Notes under the pieces: generated by a model
The model's input: the letters and a program-made list of their open reading frames with translations, nothing else
What the model was told of the DNA's origin: nothing
The model's database searches: none
Shown: piece by piece, positions 26,101 through 38,100 of the stretch
How the letters are laid out: every line of letters starts with the position of its first letter
How positions within the stretch are numbered: position 1 is the stretch's first letter
Made by a program: the position numbers and the translations under genes
Origin: Tubiluchus corallicola
Lineage: Eukaryota > Priapulida > Priapulimorpha > Priapulimorphida > Tubiluchidae
Direction: 5' to 3'
DNA: 57,202 nucleotides
Assembly: GCA_030141605.1 (NCBI GenBank)
Contig: JAQGDQ010001178.1
Span: 1 to 57,202 of the forward strand

Positions 26101-29100
26101 GTCGCAACCGAAAAGGGACCACGGATCGCGCCCCGTGCTGGGGCAGCTTCCCAACGATTTCACAAATCGCGCGACGGACAAGCGGAGGATGGGAAAATCG
26201 CTTGCGGAGCAACAGCAAGGTATGCTTTTGTACTGATTAATTAATTGACTTTGGGAAATTTCAGGTTCGGAGTTAAAAATTAATCTAATTACTTAGGATC
26301 GTTGTGGATGGCTCAGCAATCTGACATTGAAATCGCTGAATTGGTTGGTCAGCTGTGTTAGGGATGAACTATGGACCGTCACGATCTCTGGAGAACGTGG
26401 TAGTCTGGCGGTCATGACGTGTAACCTTGTACGCAGAAGGTCGTGGTTCAAATCCAGGCTGTGTTCCAACTTTTCCTGTTTTTCAAGTTTCAAATTAATC
26501 ACGGGTTTGTGTCCGACGTGCCAATGCTTGTCTGACGAATTGGGTCGGCCGCAAAAAAACGTTTCTGTCGTTCCTGATGAGCTCAAGAGATGGCAGTAGG
26601 GAGGGCGGAAATTTTTTGGTGAATGTTTAAAGCTGAGTCGTGGAATATTTAAAATCAATTGAAATTAGGGGTGAACATCGAACGCTCGAATTCGATGCGA
26701 ACGAGTTTTTTTAGTTCGAACTCGATTCGAATCCAAAACTATAAATAGATTCGAATAATTCAGCACTTCAATCACACATGTTCTTTATCACTAAAACGAT
26801 TGAAACATCATGCAATTAGCATAATTTAGCTGTGATTTCTGCGCAAAATTTTAAACAAATTACTAGTCGTTTCATTGCAGAACAAAATCTAATGATATGC
26901 ATGATCTTTGTAAGACTAATTTTTACTGGTGGTTCGAAAACTTGTTCGAAAATCTTTCAATCTCAATTCGAATTCGGTTCGAATTTGAAACACTGAAGTT
27001 CGGTTCGATTCGAATCCGCTTTCCGGTAGAGAATGCTCACCCTTAGTTGAAATTAAACTTTGTTTATTTCCCGCTGGTTAGCAGTAACGTTTTAAATTTT
27101 TCAACGGGGAGGGATTTTTTTAAGCCCTTTGTGAACGTTTAAAGCGGAATAGTTTAAGTGTTTTCACTGCACATTTGTTCACGCTTGGGTTTTTAAGTTT
27201 CTGGTTTCGTATTGCTAAATTATTGCGTGATTATCGATTATCGTACAGCCTCTTTTTTGTACAGTATGAACGTATGTTCTGGAAGTAATGGTCTAAGTTA
27301 GGGGTGTGCAAATTATCTGACTAGCCGGGCCACATTAAACTTTCCCACAATTCCTACGGGCCACTGGCAGTTTGATCAAGGAGCCAAGTACAGAAAGGCT
27401 TAATAACGATTTTTTTTGCATCCGACCTGCGTACATCATTACCACTACACTCAAGAAACTATTTTAGAAGTTATTAAAATTTATATTACAAACCATATAT
27501 TTCTACTTTCAGGACAGATAGTGGTAATTTCATTACAATGCATATTAGTAATGTGTATCACACAGTCTGAGTAGTACAGTGACATTAAGCTACAACCGTC
27601 TTGTAAAGGTTAATGGCATCCAATCTAGTAGAAAAAACTACCTGCACTATCTTTGGGATCGTGGCACGGACTTCAGCTGGATACACTCAATTAATCGCCC
27701 GGGTCGCACTTTCACTAGGTTGACAAATCTCTTTGCGGGCCGCAATTTGCACACCCCTGCATTAGTCGTTGCTGTAATTGGTCGAATGGTGTGTGTGTTT
27801 TTTCAGAGTATGGAATAAGTTTTGAACCAGATCCCGATGCCTTGGCGAGCATCGTCGACCACACTGGAGTCGTAGGCGCAGTAAAGAAACATCTTCCCGG
27901 AAATCGACAAACGTTTGCTGCCGGAAAGAAATCTATTGTGAGGATAAATTTTTTTTATTTTTGTCTGCAAATGTTTCTCCGAATACTTGGGTTGCAAGTA
28001 GTTGTTTTGTACTTGTTTTTCCTTCTTCACTTTGTTAGTACATGTTCTCGTACTTTGTTTGTCTTGTTTTGTACTTGTATTTCGTTTTTCAGTTTATCAG
28101 TACATGTACTTGTACTTTGCTTGTTGTGTACTTGTATTTTGTGCCTCAGTTTATCAGTACATGTACTTGTACTTTGCTTGTTGTGTACTTGTATTTTGTG
28201 CCTAAGTTTATCAGTACATGTACTTGTACTTTGCTTGTTTTGTGCTTGTGTTTAGTTTTTCAGTTTATCAGTACATGTACTTGTACTTTGCTTGTTTTGT
28301 ACTTGTATTTTGTGCCTCAGTTTATCAGTACATGTGCTTGTACTTTGTTTGTTTTGTTTTGTACTTGTTTTTCCTTCTTTAGTTTGTTAGTACATGTTCT
28401 CGTACTTTGTTTGTCTTGTTTTGTACTTGTATTTCGTTTTTCAGTTTATCAGTACATGTACTTGTACTTTGCTTGTTTTGTACTTGTATTTTGTGCCTCA
28501 GTTTATCAGTACATGTACTTGTACTTTGCTTGTTGTGTACTTGTATTTTGTGCCTAAGTTTATCAGTACATGTACTTGTACTTTGCTTGTTTTGTGCTTG
28601 TGTTTAGTTTTTCAGTTTATCAGTACATGTACTTGTACTTTGCTTGTTTTGTACTTGTATTTTGTGCCTCAGTTTATCAGTACATGTGCTTGTACTTTGT
28701 TTGTTTTGTTTTGTACTTGTTTTTCCTTCTTTAGTTTGTTAGTACATGTTCTCGTACTTTGTTTGTCTTGTTTTGTACTTGTATTTCGTTTTTCAGTTTA
28801 TCAGTACATGTACTTGTACTTTGCTTGTTGTGTACTTGTGTTTAGTTTTTCAGTTTATCAGTACATGTACTTGTACTTTGCTTGTTGTGTACTTGTATTT
28901 TGTGCCTCAGTTTATCAGTACATGTACTTGTACTTTGCTTGTTTTGTGCTTGTGTTTAGTTTTTCAGTTTATCAGTACATGTACTTGTACTTTGCTTGTT
29001 TTGTACTTGTATTTTGTGCCTCAGTTTATCAGTACATGTTCTCGTACTTTGTTTGTCTTGTTTTGTACTTGTATTTCGTTTTTCAGTTTATCAGTACATG

Positions 29101-32100
29101 TACTTGTACTTTGTTTGTCTTGTTTTGTGCTTGTGTTTAGTTTTTCAGTTTATGAGTACATGTACTTGTACTTTGCTTGTTGTGTACTTGTATTTTGTGC
29201 CTAAGTTTATCAGTACATGTACTTGTACTTTGCTTGTTTTGTACTTGTATTTCGTTTTTCAGTTTATCAGTACATCTACTTGTACTTTGCTTGTTGTGTA
29301 CTTGTATTTTGTGCCTCAGTTTATCAGTACATGTACTTGTACTTTGCTTGTTTTGTACTTGTATTTCGTTTTTCAGTTTATCAGTACATCTACTTGTACT
29401 TTGCTTGTTGTGTACTTGTATTTTGTGCCTCAGTTTATCAGTACATGTACTTGTACTTTGCTTGTTGTGTACTTGTATTTTGTGCCTCAGTTTATCAGTA
29501 CATGTACTTGTACTTTGCTTGTTTTGTGCTTGTGTTTAGTTTTTCAGTTTATCAGTACATGTACTTGTACTTTGCTTGTTTTGTACGTTAATACATACAT
29601 GTCTGTGCGAATGTAGAAATTTTGTTTCCATAAAAATTTTGGCATTAAGCAAGGCTGGTGTTAGAATGAGTTTTGACTGGTTGTTTTATGAACTTCTGAG
29701 ATTCCTTTTCGAACACCTAAAGTTTTTGTTTTCTTATTTCTTATTTATTTTTTGCTTTAAGGTTCAAAGCAATACGACCGTCAACAACCGTTATACATCG
29801 TACCAGAACCGAATGAATTGCGATCGTACAGAGTCGAAACAAATAGGTATTTTCACAATTAGTTTGTGCTTTACAATGGCTTGTCTTAATTTTGTTTCAC
29901 TGAGTTCAGCAGGGCCGTCTTAGCAGCATTGCAGACCCCCAGGTTGGGCCATCTTAGCAGCATTATTGGCCCCAGGTTGGGCCATCTTAACAGCATTATT
30001 GGCCCCAGGTTGGGCCATCTTAACAGCATTATAGGCCCCCAGGTTGGGCCATCTTAACAGCATTATAGGCCCCCAGGTCGGGTCGTCTTAACAGCATTAT
30101 TGGCCCCAGGTTGGGCCATCTTAACAGCATTATAGGCCCCCAGGTTGGGCCATCTTAACAGCATTATAGGCCCCCAGGTCGGGTCGTCTTAACAGCATTA
30201 TTGGCCCCAGGTTGGGCCATCTTAACAGCATTATAGGGCCCCAGGTTGGGCCATCTTAACAGCATTATTGGCCCCCAGGTCGGGTCGTCTTAACAGCATT
30301 ATTGGCCCCAGGTTGGGCCATCTTAACAGCATTATTGGCCCCAGGTCGGGTCGTCTGTGCATAGAGTGATTTACTAGCAGGATCTTTCTTGGGAACAAGA
30401 AAAAATGAACTAGGTAAGGTTCTAGCTAGCTGTTAAAACTGTTACTATTACAATAGCATGGGTTGCGAGGTGTTGTCAAGTGTACACAAATGCGTGGTCT
30501 GGTACACTTAACCTTTGACCTTTCCACGATCATCATCAATCGTTGAAACTGTGAAAAGGTTTATCGCAGTTACAGAGCAAAATAGTTTTCAGAATGAATT
30601 AGCTATACAGTGCTGCTTTTTTGTTACATGCACTAGAGTCATTTATTTACAATTTTTTTGTTTATTTACAGATGGTGATGTACGCAAAGTCAGGCAAACA
30701 CATAAACAACAAGCTAAACCTGCGACACGGTAGTGCAGTTACACACTTGCGTTGTTTTTTTAACTCGCCTCTAGATGGCGGTCAAGTACGACTGCAAGTA
30801 GTGCAGTTACACACTTGCGTTGTTTTTTTAACTCGCCTCTAGATGGCGGTCAAGTACGACTGCAAGTAGTGCAGTTACACACTTGCGTTGTTTTTTTAAC
30901 TCGCCTCTAGATGGCGGTCAAGTACGACTGCAAGTAGTGCAGTTACACACTTGCGTTGTTTTTTTAACTCGCACCTAGATGGCAGTCAAGTAATTTTCGT
31001 TCAACAGAATAATAGTCAAGATTGCAGATTTTGCTTAAATGTAAATATGTGTTCAACAGATTAATAGTCAAGATTGCAGATTTTGCTTAAATGTAAACAT
31101 GTGTTCTGCATAAGTTTGGTGTGATATTAAAGTAACTTTTTGTCTTTCAGCGCTTACACGCCGACAAAAAACAGGACTGTGCACCCCGCCCACCTCTCCG
31201 GACGTTGCTCCCTGTACGACGCCGAAGTAAGCAACGTGTTCTCCACCAGGAAGCCAGGCGGTGCGTATTCTTCGGTCAAGTCGCCCGGACGTATCGTCAC
31301 CGGAACTTACGGTGCCGTCAGGTCGCCCGCTTTTGGCACGGTGAGCAGTTAAAGATTCGAAACGGCCGTTGTCGCGGAGAAAGCTTGATTTGGGGACGAA
31401 TTTTTATGTAGATAGCGTCCGGGGATGTTGCAGACTTCGTTTCGGTTTGTCGATAATTGCACATTCGGTTCGGTTGTTTATCCGTCTTACCTTTTTTCTC
31501 TTACGTGTTGAAAATCGCTAACGATTCCGACGGCGCCATTACATGACGTCATATTCGCACAACATAAATCGAGGGAAGAAAAGGAAATGTCAAATTACGA
31601 CCCAAAACACTTTCCATAAAAATCTATATTACTTAGCATTTCACTTACCTGCATAAGAAAGACTTATGTAACTAGAAATAATGTTTTAAAATGTTTTCAC
31701 CAATTGGTAAAATGTTGCTGACTCACCCTCCAGGGTGCGCCACTCACTAACCAAAAACGTATTTTTAATCTTATTAACAAGTTAAGGTATTTTAAAATTT
31801 TACTTAGTTAGTGACGCGTCAGCGCTACGAATGCTCTGATTATTTTTTCAAACTTTACTCAGTGTTACCTAAACTATGTTACGTCGAAATGTGCCGATTA
31901 CACGTTTGCACTGAATTACTAAACTTCTGTTTCCACGTAGGCTCAAAGGTTACCGCGGAAGTCTCCGAAATCCACTGGGCGGAAAAGCTCCGCCAGCTCG
32001 AATGCGGAAAACATGGAACCAAGCAAGGTATTTTGATTTTTTGACATGCTATGAATTAGGGATGCACGGATTACAGATTTTCATTGACATAGACATAGAC

Positions 32101-35100
32101 ATAGAACATTTATTTTCTCCAATTAGTTTGACATGAAAAGTTTTTAAATATTACACAGAGCAGGGCAGGTGAAGGACCATAGGGTCATCTAGTCTCCTGC
32201 CCTTTCTTGTAAATAAATTAGTATATTAAAAATAAATGGTGATGCTGCAGATAACAAAAACAAAAACAAATAAGAAAAATAATAATAATAAAAACAGAAT
32301 AAATCATACAACTTATCAAAAAAGAACTGAAAACAAAAAAATAATAAAGTTAGCTACCTAAAGGTAAACAAAACAATACAATTATTCAGTAATAATGATT
32401 ATTATATGTAGTAGTTTCAAATGAGGTCTTATTAACCGAAATCCAAAGCCGAATTTTTTTATGCTTGGGTGGCCACCAAGATGATGCTTGGCCGAATGAT
32501 GGTTAATGCTGTAGCCAAACTGAATTTTTTACCGAAATTGAACCGTATCTACACTTCCAATTGAAAGGAATCATAAGCACTATAACGTTTGTCGTGTGAT
32601 TTTTTTTCTGCTCTGTGTTTTGTAGCGGCCGGCTGGCGGAACGTTGAAAAACGTGGAAACGGTCGAGGATCGTTACGCTCGTTATCGTGAAAGAATGAGG
32701 CTGGATTATGCAGAGGTCAACGAAGAAGGTAAGCTGCTATCTGTTGACCAGTCAATCTTTGCAGTGCTGCGGCTTCTACTCTAAGCGTTCTGTAATGATA
32801 TGAGCTTGTAAATGACTTAGTTAGTTCGTTTGTTAGTCAGTCAATCAGTCAGTTAGTCGGTTTGTTTGTTTGTTTGTTTTTAGTTGGCTAATTTGCTGGT
32901 TGGTTGGTTGGTAGGCTGTATGGCTGCCTAGCTGGTTGGTTGGTTGGTTGATTAGTTAATTATTGACTTAGTTAGTTAGTTAATTATTTAGTTAGTTGGT
33001 TTGGCTAGTTAGTTAGTTAGCTAGTTGGTTTGTTAGTTAGTTAGTTAGTTGGTTAGTTAGTTGTTTGGTTAGTTAGTTAGCTGGTTGGTTTGTTATTTAA
33101 TTATTTAGTTAGTTGGTTGCTTGTTTAGTTGGTTTGGCTAGTTAGTTAGTTAATTAGTTAGTTAGTTAATTAGTTAGTTAGTTAATTAGTTAGTTGGTTA
33201 GTTAGTTAGTTGGTTAGCTAGTCAGTTGGTTTGTTAGTTAGGAGGTTGGTTTGTTAGTTAGGTGGTTGGCTAGTTAGTTGTTTGGTTAGTTAGTTAGCTA
33301 GTTGATTTGTTAGTTAATTATTTAGTTAGCTGGTTACTTGTTTAGTTGGTTTGGCTAGTTAATTAGTTAGTTGTTTGGTTAGTTAGTTAGTTGTTTGGTT
33401 AGTTAGTTGGTTGTTTGGTTAGTTAGTTAGCTGGTTGGTTTGTTAGTTAGTTGTTTGGTTAGTTACTTTCTTCTTCGTTTAATTATTAATTAGCTGTTAG
33501 CTAGTTATTGGTTTGTTAGTTATGTAGGTAGGTAGGTAGTTAACCTGCTAACTAGTCATTTAGTCTGTTTAGTCAGTAGCCAATCAGTCGGTCAGCTAGT
33601 CAAACAGCAGTTAGTCATTTAGTCATTAGTGAGTTCTCTGTTAGTGACTTCGGGCAACCATTTTCAAAACTTATAATACCAGATATTGGTTTTAAGCGAT
33701 GTGTCAGTGACCGTGACCTTGAACAGTTTAAAGGTCAAATGCATCAAAAGACTTAGTGCATAAGTCTGCAGAGCGGCTTGGAGGAACAGCCAAGATGTCA
33801 TGGCAGGAAAAGTCTTTGTGCTGTATGATGCATGACCAACCTGCTTGTTTGATGGTTCGCATCCTTCTGTCTCGGAAGACAATGGAGTGTGCACCAAGAG
33901 AGTCAGTTATTGATCACATTGATGGAGCTGCAGCGTCGACTGTGGCTGAGCAATCCGATCCTTGAACACTGGAGTGGCCTCTCCAGGGCGCACGCCTGGG
34001 CAAGGCGTATGGAGATCCTGAGTTGCGCTGAACAGGAACCCCCTCTCTTCCTCGCTGATGTAGTCCAAAGGAAAGCGGAGCGATACGTTTGGCACCAGGT
34101 TGGCTGCAGGAGCTGCCGGAGTCAGTGAGCATGCTCCACTGGTCCGCCCTCGGAGCTCCACTCCTGATCTGGAAGGTTTACTCCTCTACACATGGCCGTT
34201 GGGTCACTTGACCTCCTCCGCCCTCTAGCCGTTGGCTGCTAGTGCAGCTCCTCCTAGTGTCGAGATATAGCGTGGGCATCCCGCAAGCCTACAGCACCTG
34301 GTATTCCTAGGCGGTCACCCATCCAAGTACTAACCAGGCTCTAAGTTGCTTAACTTCGGTGATCAGATGCGACCCGGTGTTTTCAACGTGATTTGGCTGT
34401 AGTCAACTGATAACAGAGATATACATTTTTTGATAGTTTAGACGTATTCAGTGCAAACGCTTTAGTCTGATATTTTTGTTATAGATGGCAGCAGTGGCAA
34501 TGATCGCGCTATAACAAATGGGTTTCGAGAATCTGTGTACGGAGGGAAGCCATTACGGACGACGTCGGAAACAAATAAAAATTACAGGTATTCAAAAGCA
34601 GTTAAATGAATAAGCCTTTTCACAGTTCCAGCGATTGATGATGACCATGAAAGGTCAAAGGTTAAGTGTACCAGACAACACAACTTGACAACTCCTCACA
34701 GCACATGCTGTTGTAATGGTAACAGTTTTAACCTACAACCTTCCCGTTCATTTTTTCTCGTTCCCGACAAGATCCTGCTAGTAAATCACTCTCCGCACTG
34801 ACTAATGCATAAGTAAGTTTGCACCGCAGACTGGTGCATAATCACTCTACGTGCAGACTGGTGCATAATTAAGTTTGCGTAAAACAACTGAAGTTACTGA
34901 ACTGATGCAGCAGATGGCTTTGACACTTAACCTTTGACTTGCAGCAGCTGCGCACAAAGAAACTGAAATGTCTTATCCTTCATAAGTATCGAATAGTCAC
35001 TGCACTACGTGTAGTTTGCACAGTACAATGTAAGCCAACTTACGTGTCGTGTTTGCTGTTTGAATCGGATTTGGCGTTTGTTGATTGAATATGTCGTGTG

Positions 35101-38100
35101 TTTTTTGTGTGTAGAAGTTTAATAGTGGCAAGAATAGCATAATTGAGTTTTCATTTACCTGTAGTATGATGCGGCAGACGGCTTTGTTTTACCCACATGT
35201 CACGTTACCCATATAGTCATTAATATTAATCATTGTAAAATGAAACACGTTTGTACGTTGCAGGGAGCGTGTACCATCAGCAGCAGACTATCCCACTTGC
35301 CTGTCTGGACGCTGGTCAATATATGATGCCGAAGTTAGCAATGTTTTTTCTACGAAAAAATCCGGATTGCACCCGTCCCGGAAAACGCCGACTAAGTCCC
35401 CTCGTGGTGTTGGTTTCGGAACCGTACGTCCATATTAACATATATATATATATCACATATATTACATATATCACATATATTACATATATCACATATATCA
35501 CACATATATACGCTATATATATATATCATATATATATATATCACAGTTATCAATGTATATATATTGATTATTGACCATATATTTTTTCGTAAATAATCAG
35601 TGTATGTGAAATTATTTTCTGTAAGAGAAATTTCATCAGTACAAAACACGTGTAAGTTTATCAAAGTATCCGAATTTTACTAAATAGCGTAATATATAAC
35701 GTACTTTCGCAATTGTTACATGCGCTGTAGACAGACAGTGAACATATTTACTTAATAATACGAGCGAAAATAAATAACGCAATATTTCGACTAAGGGTGA
35801 GAAAAATGGTAAGAATAACAAAAACAGCCGTGATTGTAGCGTTAGTAAGTTTCAGACACTTTTAACACTTCACGAACTTCACAGCAAACCGATTTCGATT
35901 AGCCTAGGCTCTGCAGGAAAAATTAGCTCCGGTATAGTACAATAACGTTGGCAAAGACAGTTTACTTTACTAGCAGATAGGGGGCGTACGAAAAGCACGT
36001 GATTTTCGTCTTGATACGCCTGCGTTAATGAAATTCAGTCTGCGAATTCTTCGTACAGTGTCGAAGGTGACATCACGAGGTTTGGATGACCTCGTGTTAT
36101 GAGTTAACTTGCTCTTTTCAATCCTAATCGTGTTTTTTAGGCTCAGAGGGTACGCAGGCAGTCGCCGCCGAAGTCGTGCGGTCAAGAACTGGTCAGCAAA
36201 ACCCTTTCCAAACCAACAAGTGAAACGGTAAGTTTGAGTTATAATTCAAATTATATTCTACCTGTTACAGCTTATAATCAGGAAGCTTTCTTAACTAGGC
36301 GACATTCATGAAAGACAGAGTGTTTACAGAGTGACTGCCCGAGACTTACTGCCTTTGTGTGTCAGCTTTTTCATTACCTTTTTTACCAGCAAAATGTTTC
36401 ACTGAATCAGGAAGCTTTTCCAATTAGCCAAACTTTGAAGCAGTTTAGAGTCTGCTTCACCAGAGACAGAGTGTTTACAGAGTGACTGCCCGAGAGTTAC
36501 TGCCTCTGTGTCAGCTTTTTCATTACCTTTTTTACCAGCAAAACGCTTCACTGAATCAGGAAGCTTTTCCAATTAGCCAAACTTTGAAGCAGTTTAGAGG
36601 CTGCTTCACATGAGACAGAGTGCATGAAAGACAAAGTGTTTACAGACTGACTGCCCCAAAAGTTACTCCCTCTAAGTCAGCTTTTTCATTACCTTTTTAA
36701 CAGCAAAATATTTCACTGAATCAGGAAGCATTTATAACTAGGTGACATTCATGAAGTAACACTTGGTACAAGCAATTACTAAGTCAATGTCCTAGTAGTG
36801 ATAGTTTGTACAAAACAAGAAGCAGTAAATACTTCAGAGAAGAAAAACAGAGAAATCAATAACCCTATAATGTCTCACTTTGACTTGTTGTAGACTGATG
36901 CCATAGCAACCAGATTAGATTTTATGAAATCGGATAAATGGGAGGCTGAAGAGTCGGCAGACATCAGCGTCGCAAGTTTGGATCTGAACACGACCGTTGG
37001 GCAGGAGGTCCTGAATACGACGGCTGGACAAGAACTTTTGGTAAGGCTTCAATGCTTGTTGTGAAGCCAGACGAGTCTGCAGTTATGACTGTTGAAGAAA
37101 AATGGGCTTCTTTCTGACTTTGCGCATTCCTAGATGTAACCGTTTCTAAATCCAAGATTTTCGCCGTACCGTTTGTCTGTGGAATTGTTTATAACAAAAC
37201 TACACTCGTATATCGGTTTGCCGGACAAAAGCGGAGAGACCTCTGTCCATATTTGCCGACTGTCCGTATTTCCCGTTACTAAGCTGTCATTAGACACCGT
37301 GCATTAGGCTCAAAATGGAGTAGTATATTTTTCATATACTACCCTATTTTCAAGTCCGATAAAAAGTTTACATTTTAATACAGTTAATGCTGCAAAAGCG
37401 TTTCTGATAATTAAATAATAGATTAAAAACTTAATTATCGGCGGGCGAGCCCAAGTATTGATGACATCACAAACTAACATAATTTTCAGCAGTAAAAATA
37501 TTCCACGAGCGTGTTGCACGTGTTTGCGAAAGAGAAAATTGAAGTACAGTGCTACTGTAAGATATTCAGTGTGCTGTACTAAAACTAGGCAAGTTTTGAG
37601 ATAAAAATTGAAATTTTAAATTTACCGCTGTGCTCATGAGCTGTCGAAGGTCAGAAACTAACACATCTGAACTGAGAGGTACAGCACCTGTTTTTTGCGC
37701 AACTACAGGCGCTAGTGCCCGTCTAACTAGCGAATGGCGAAATGCATGTAACAGCGAAGAACTAGTGGCGCGAACGTGAAATCGTGCTTGTGCGGTAATG
37801 ATAAAATAGTATCCCTTTCAATGTTTTAAAGAGTAGATTGTTTTGACCTACAGTTTAAGATTGGGTCTGGTTTTGATTTAAACTGAAGATTAAAGTATTT
37901 TGATCGAGAAAAGTGCATTTCCAAAAATGCTACAACAAGAAGAAAAAACTAGATAAATATTAATAATAATAATAATAATAATAACAATAATAATAATAAC
38001 AACAACAACAACAACCAGCAACAGCAACAACGAAAACAACAACACCAGCAACAACTACAACAACAGCAGCAGCAGCAACAACAACAATAGCAGCAGCAAC

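Noticed and set aside
28042-29616. Long overlapping ORFs of Cys/Tyr/Phe-rich protein (up to 248 codons)
   Set aside because: They run through a 57-bp tandem repeat in all three plus frames because the unit is a multiple of three. No splice or conservation support.
33889-34161. ORFs on both strands in the 33.9-34.2 kb region, similar to those at 25.4-25.7 kb
   Set aside because: They lie in the SINE body and shift frame between copies, so they are not coding.
34285-34404. Functional 5S rRNA gene
   Set aside because: The 5' half is diverged from 5S and the sequence is fused to a repeated SINE body, so a working ribosomal gene is unlikely.
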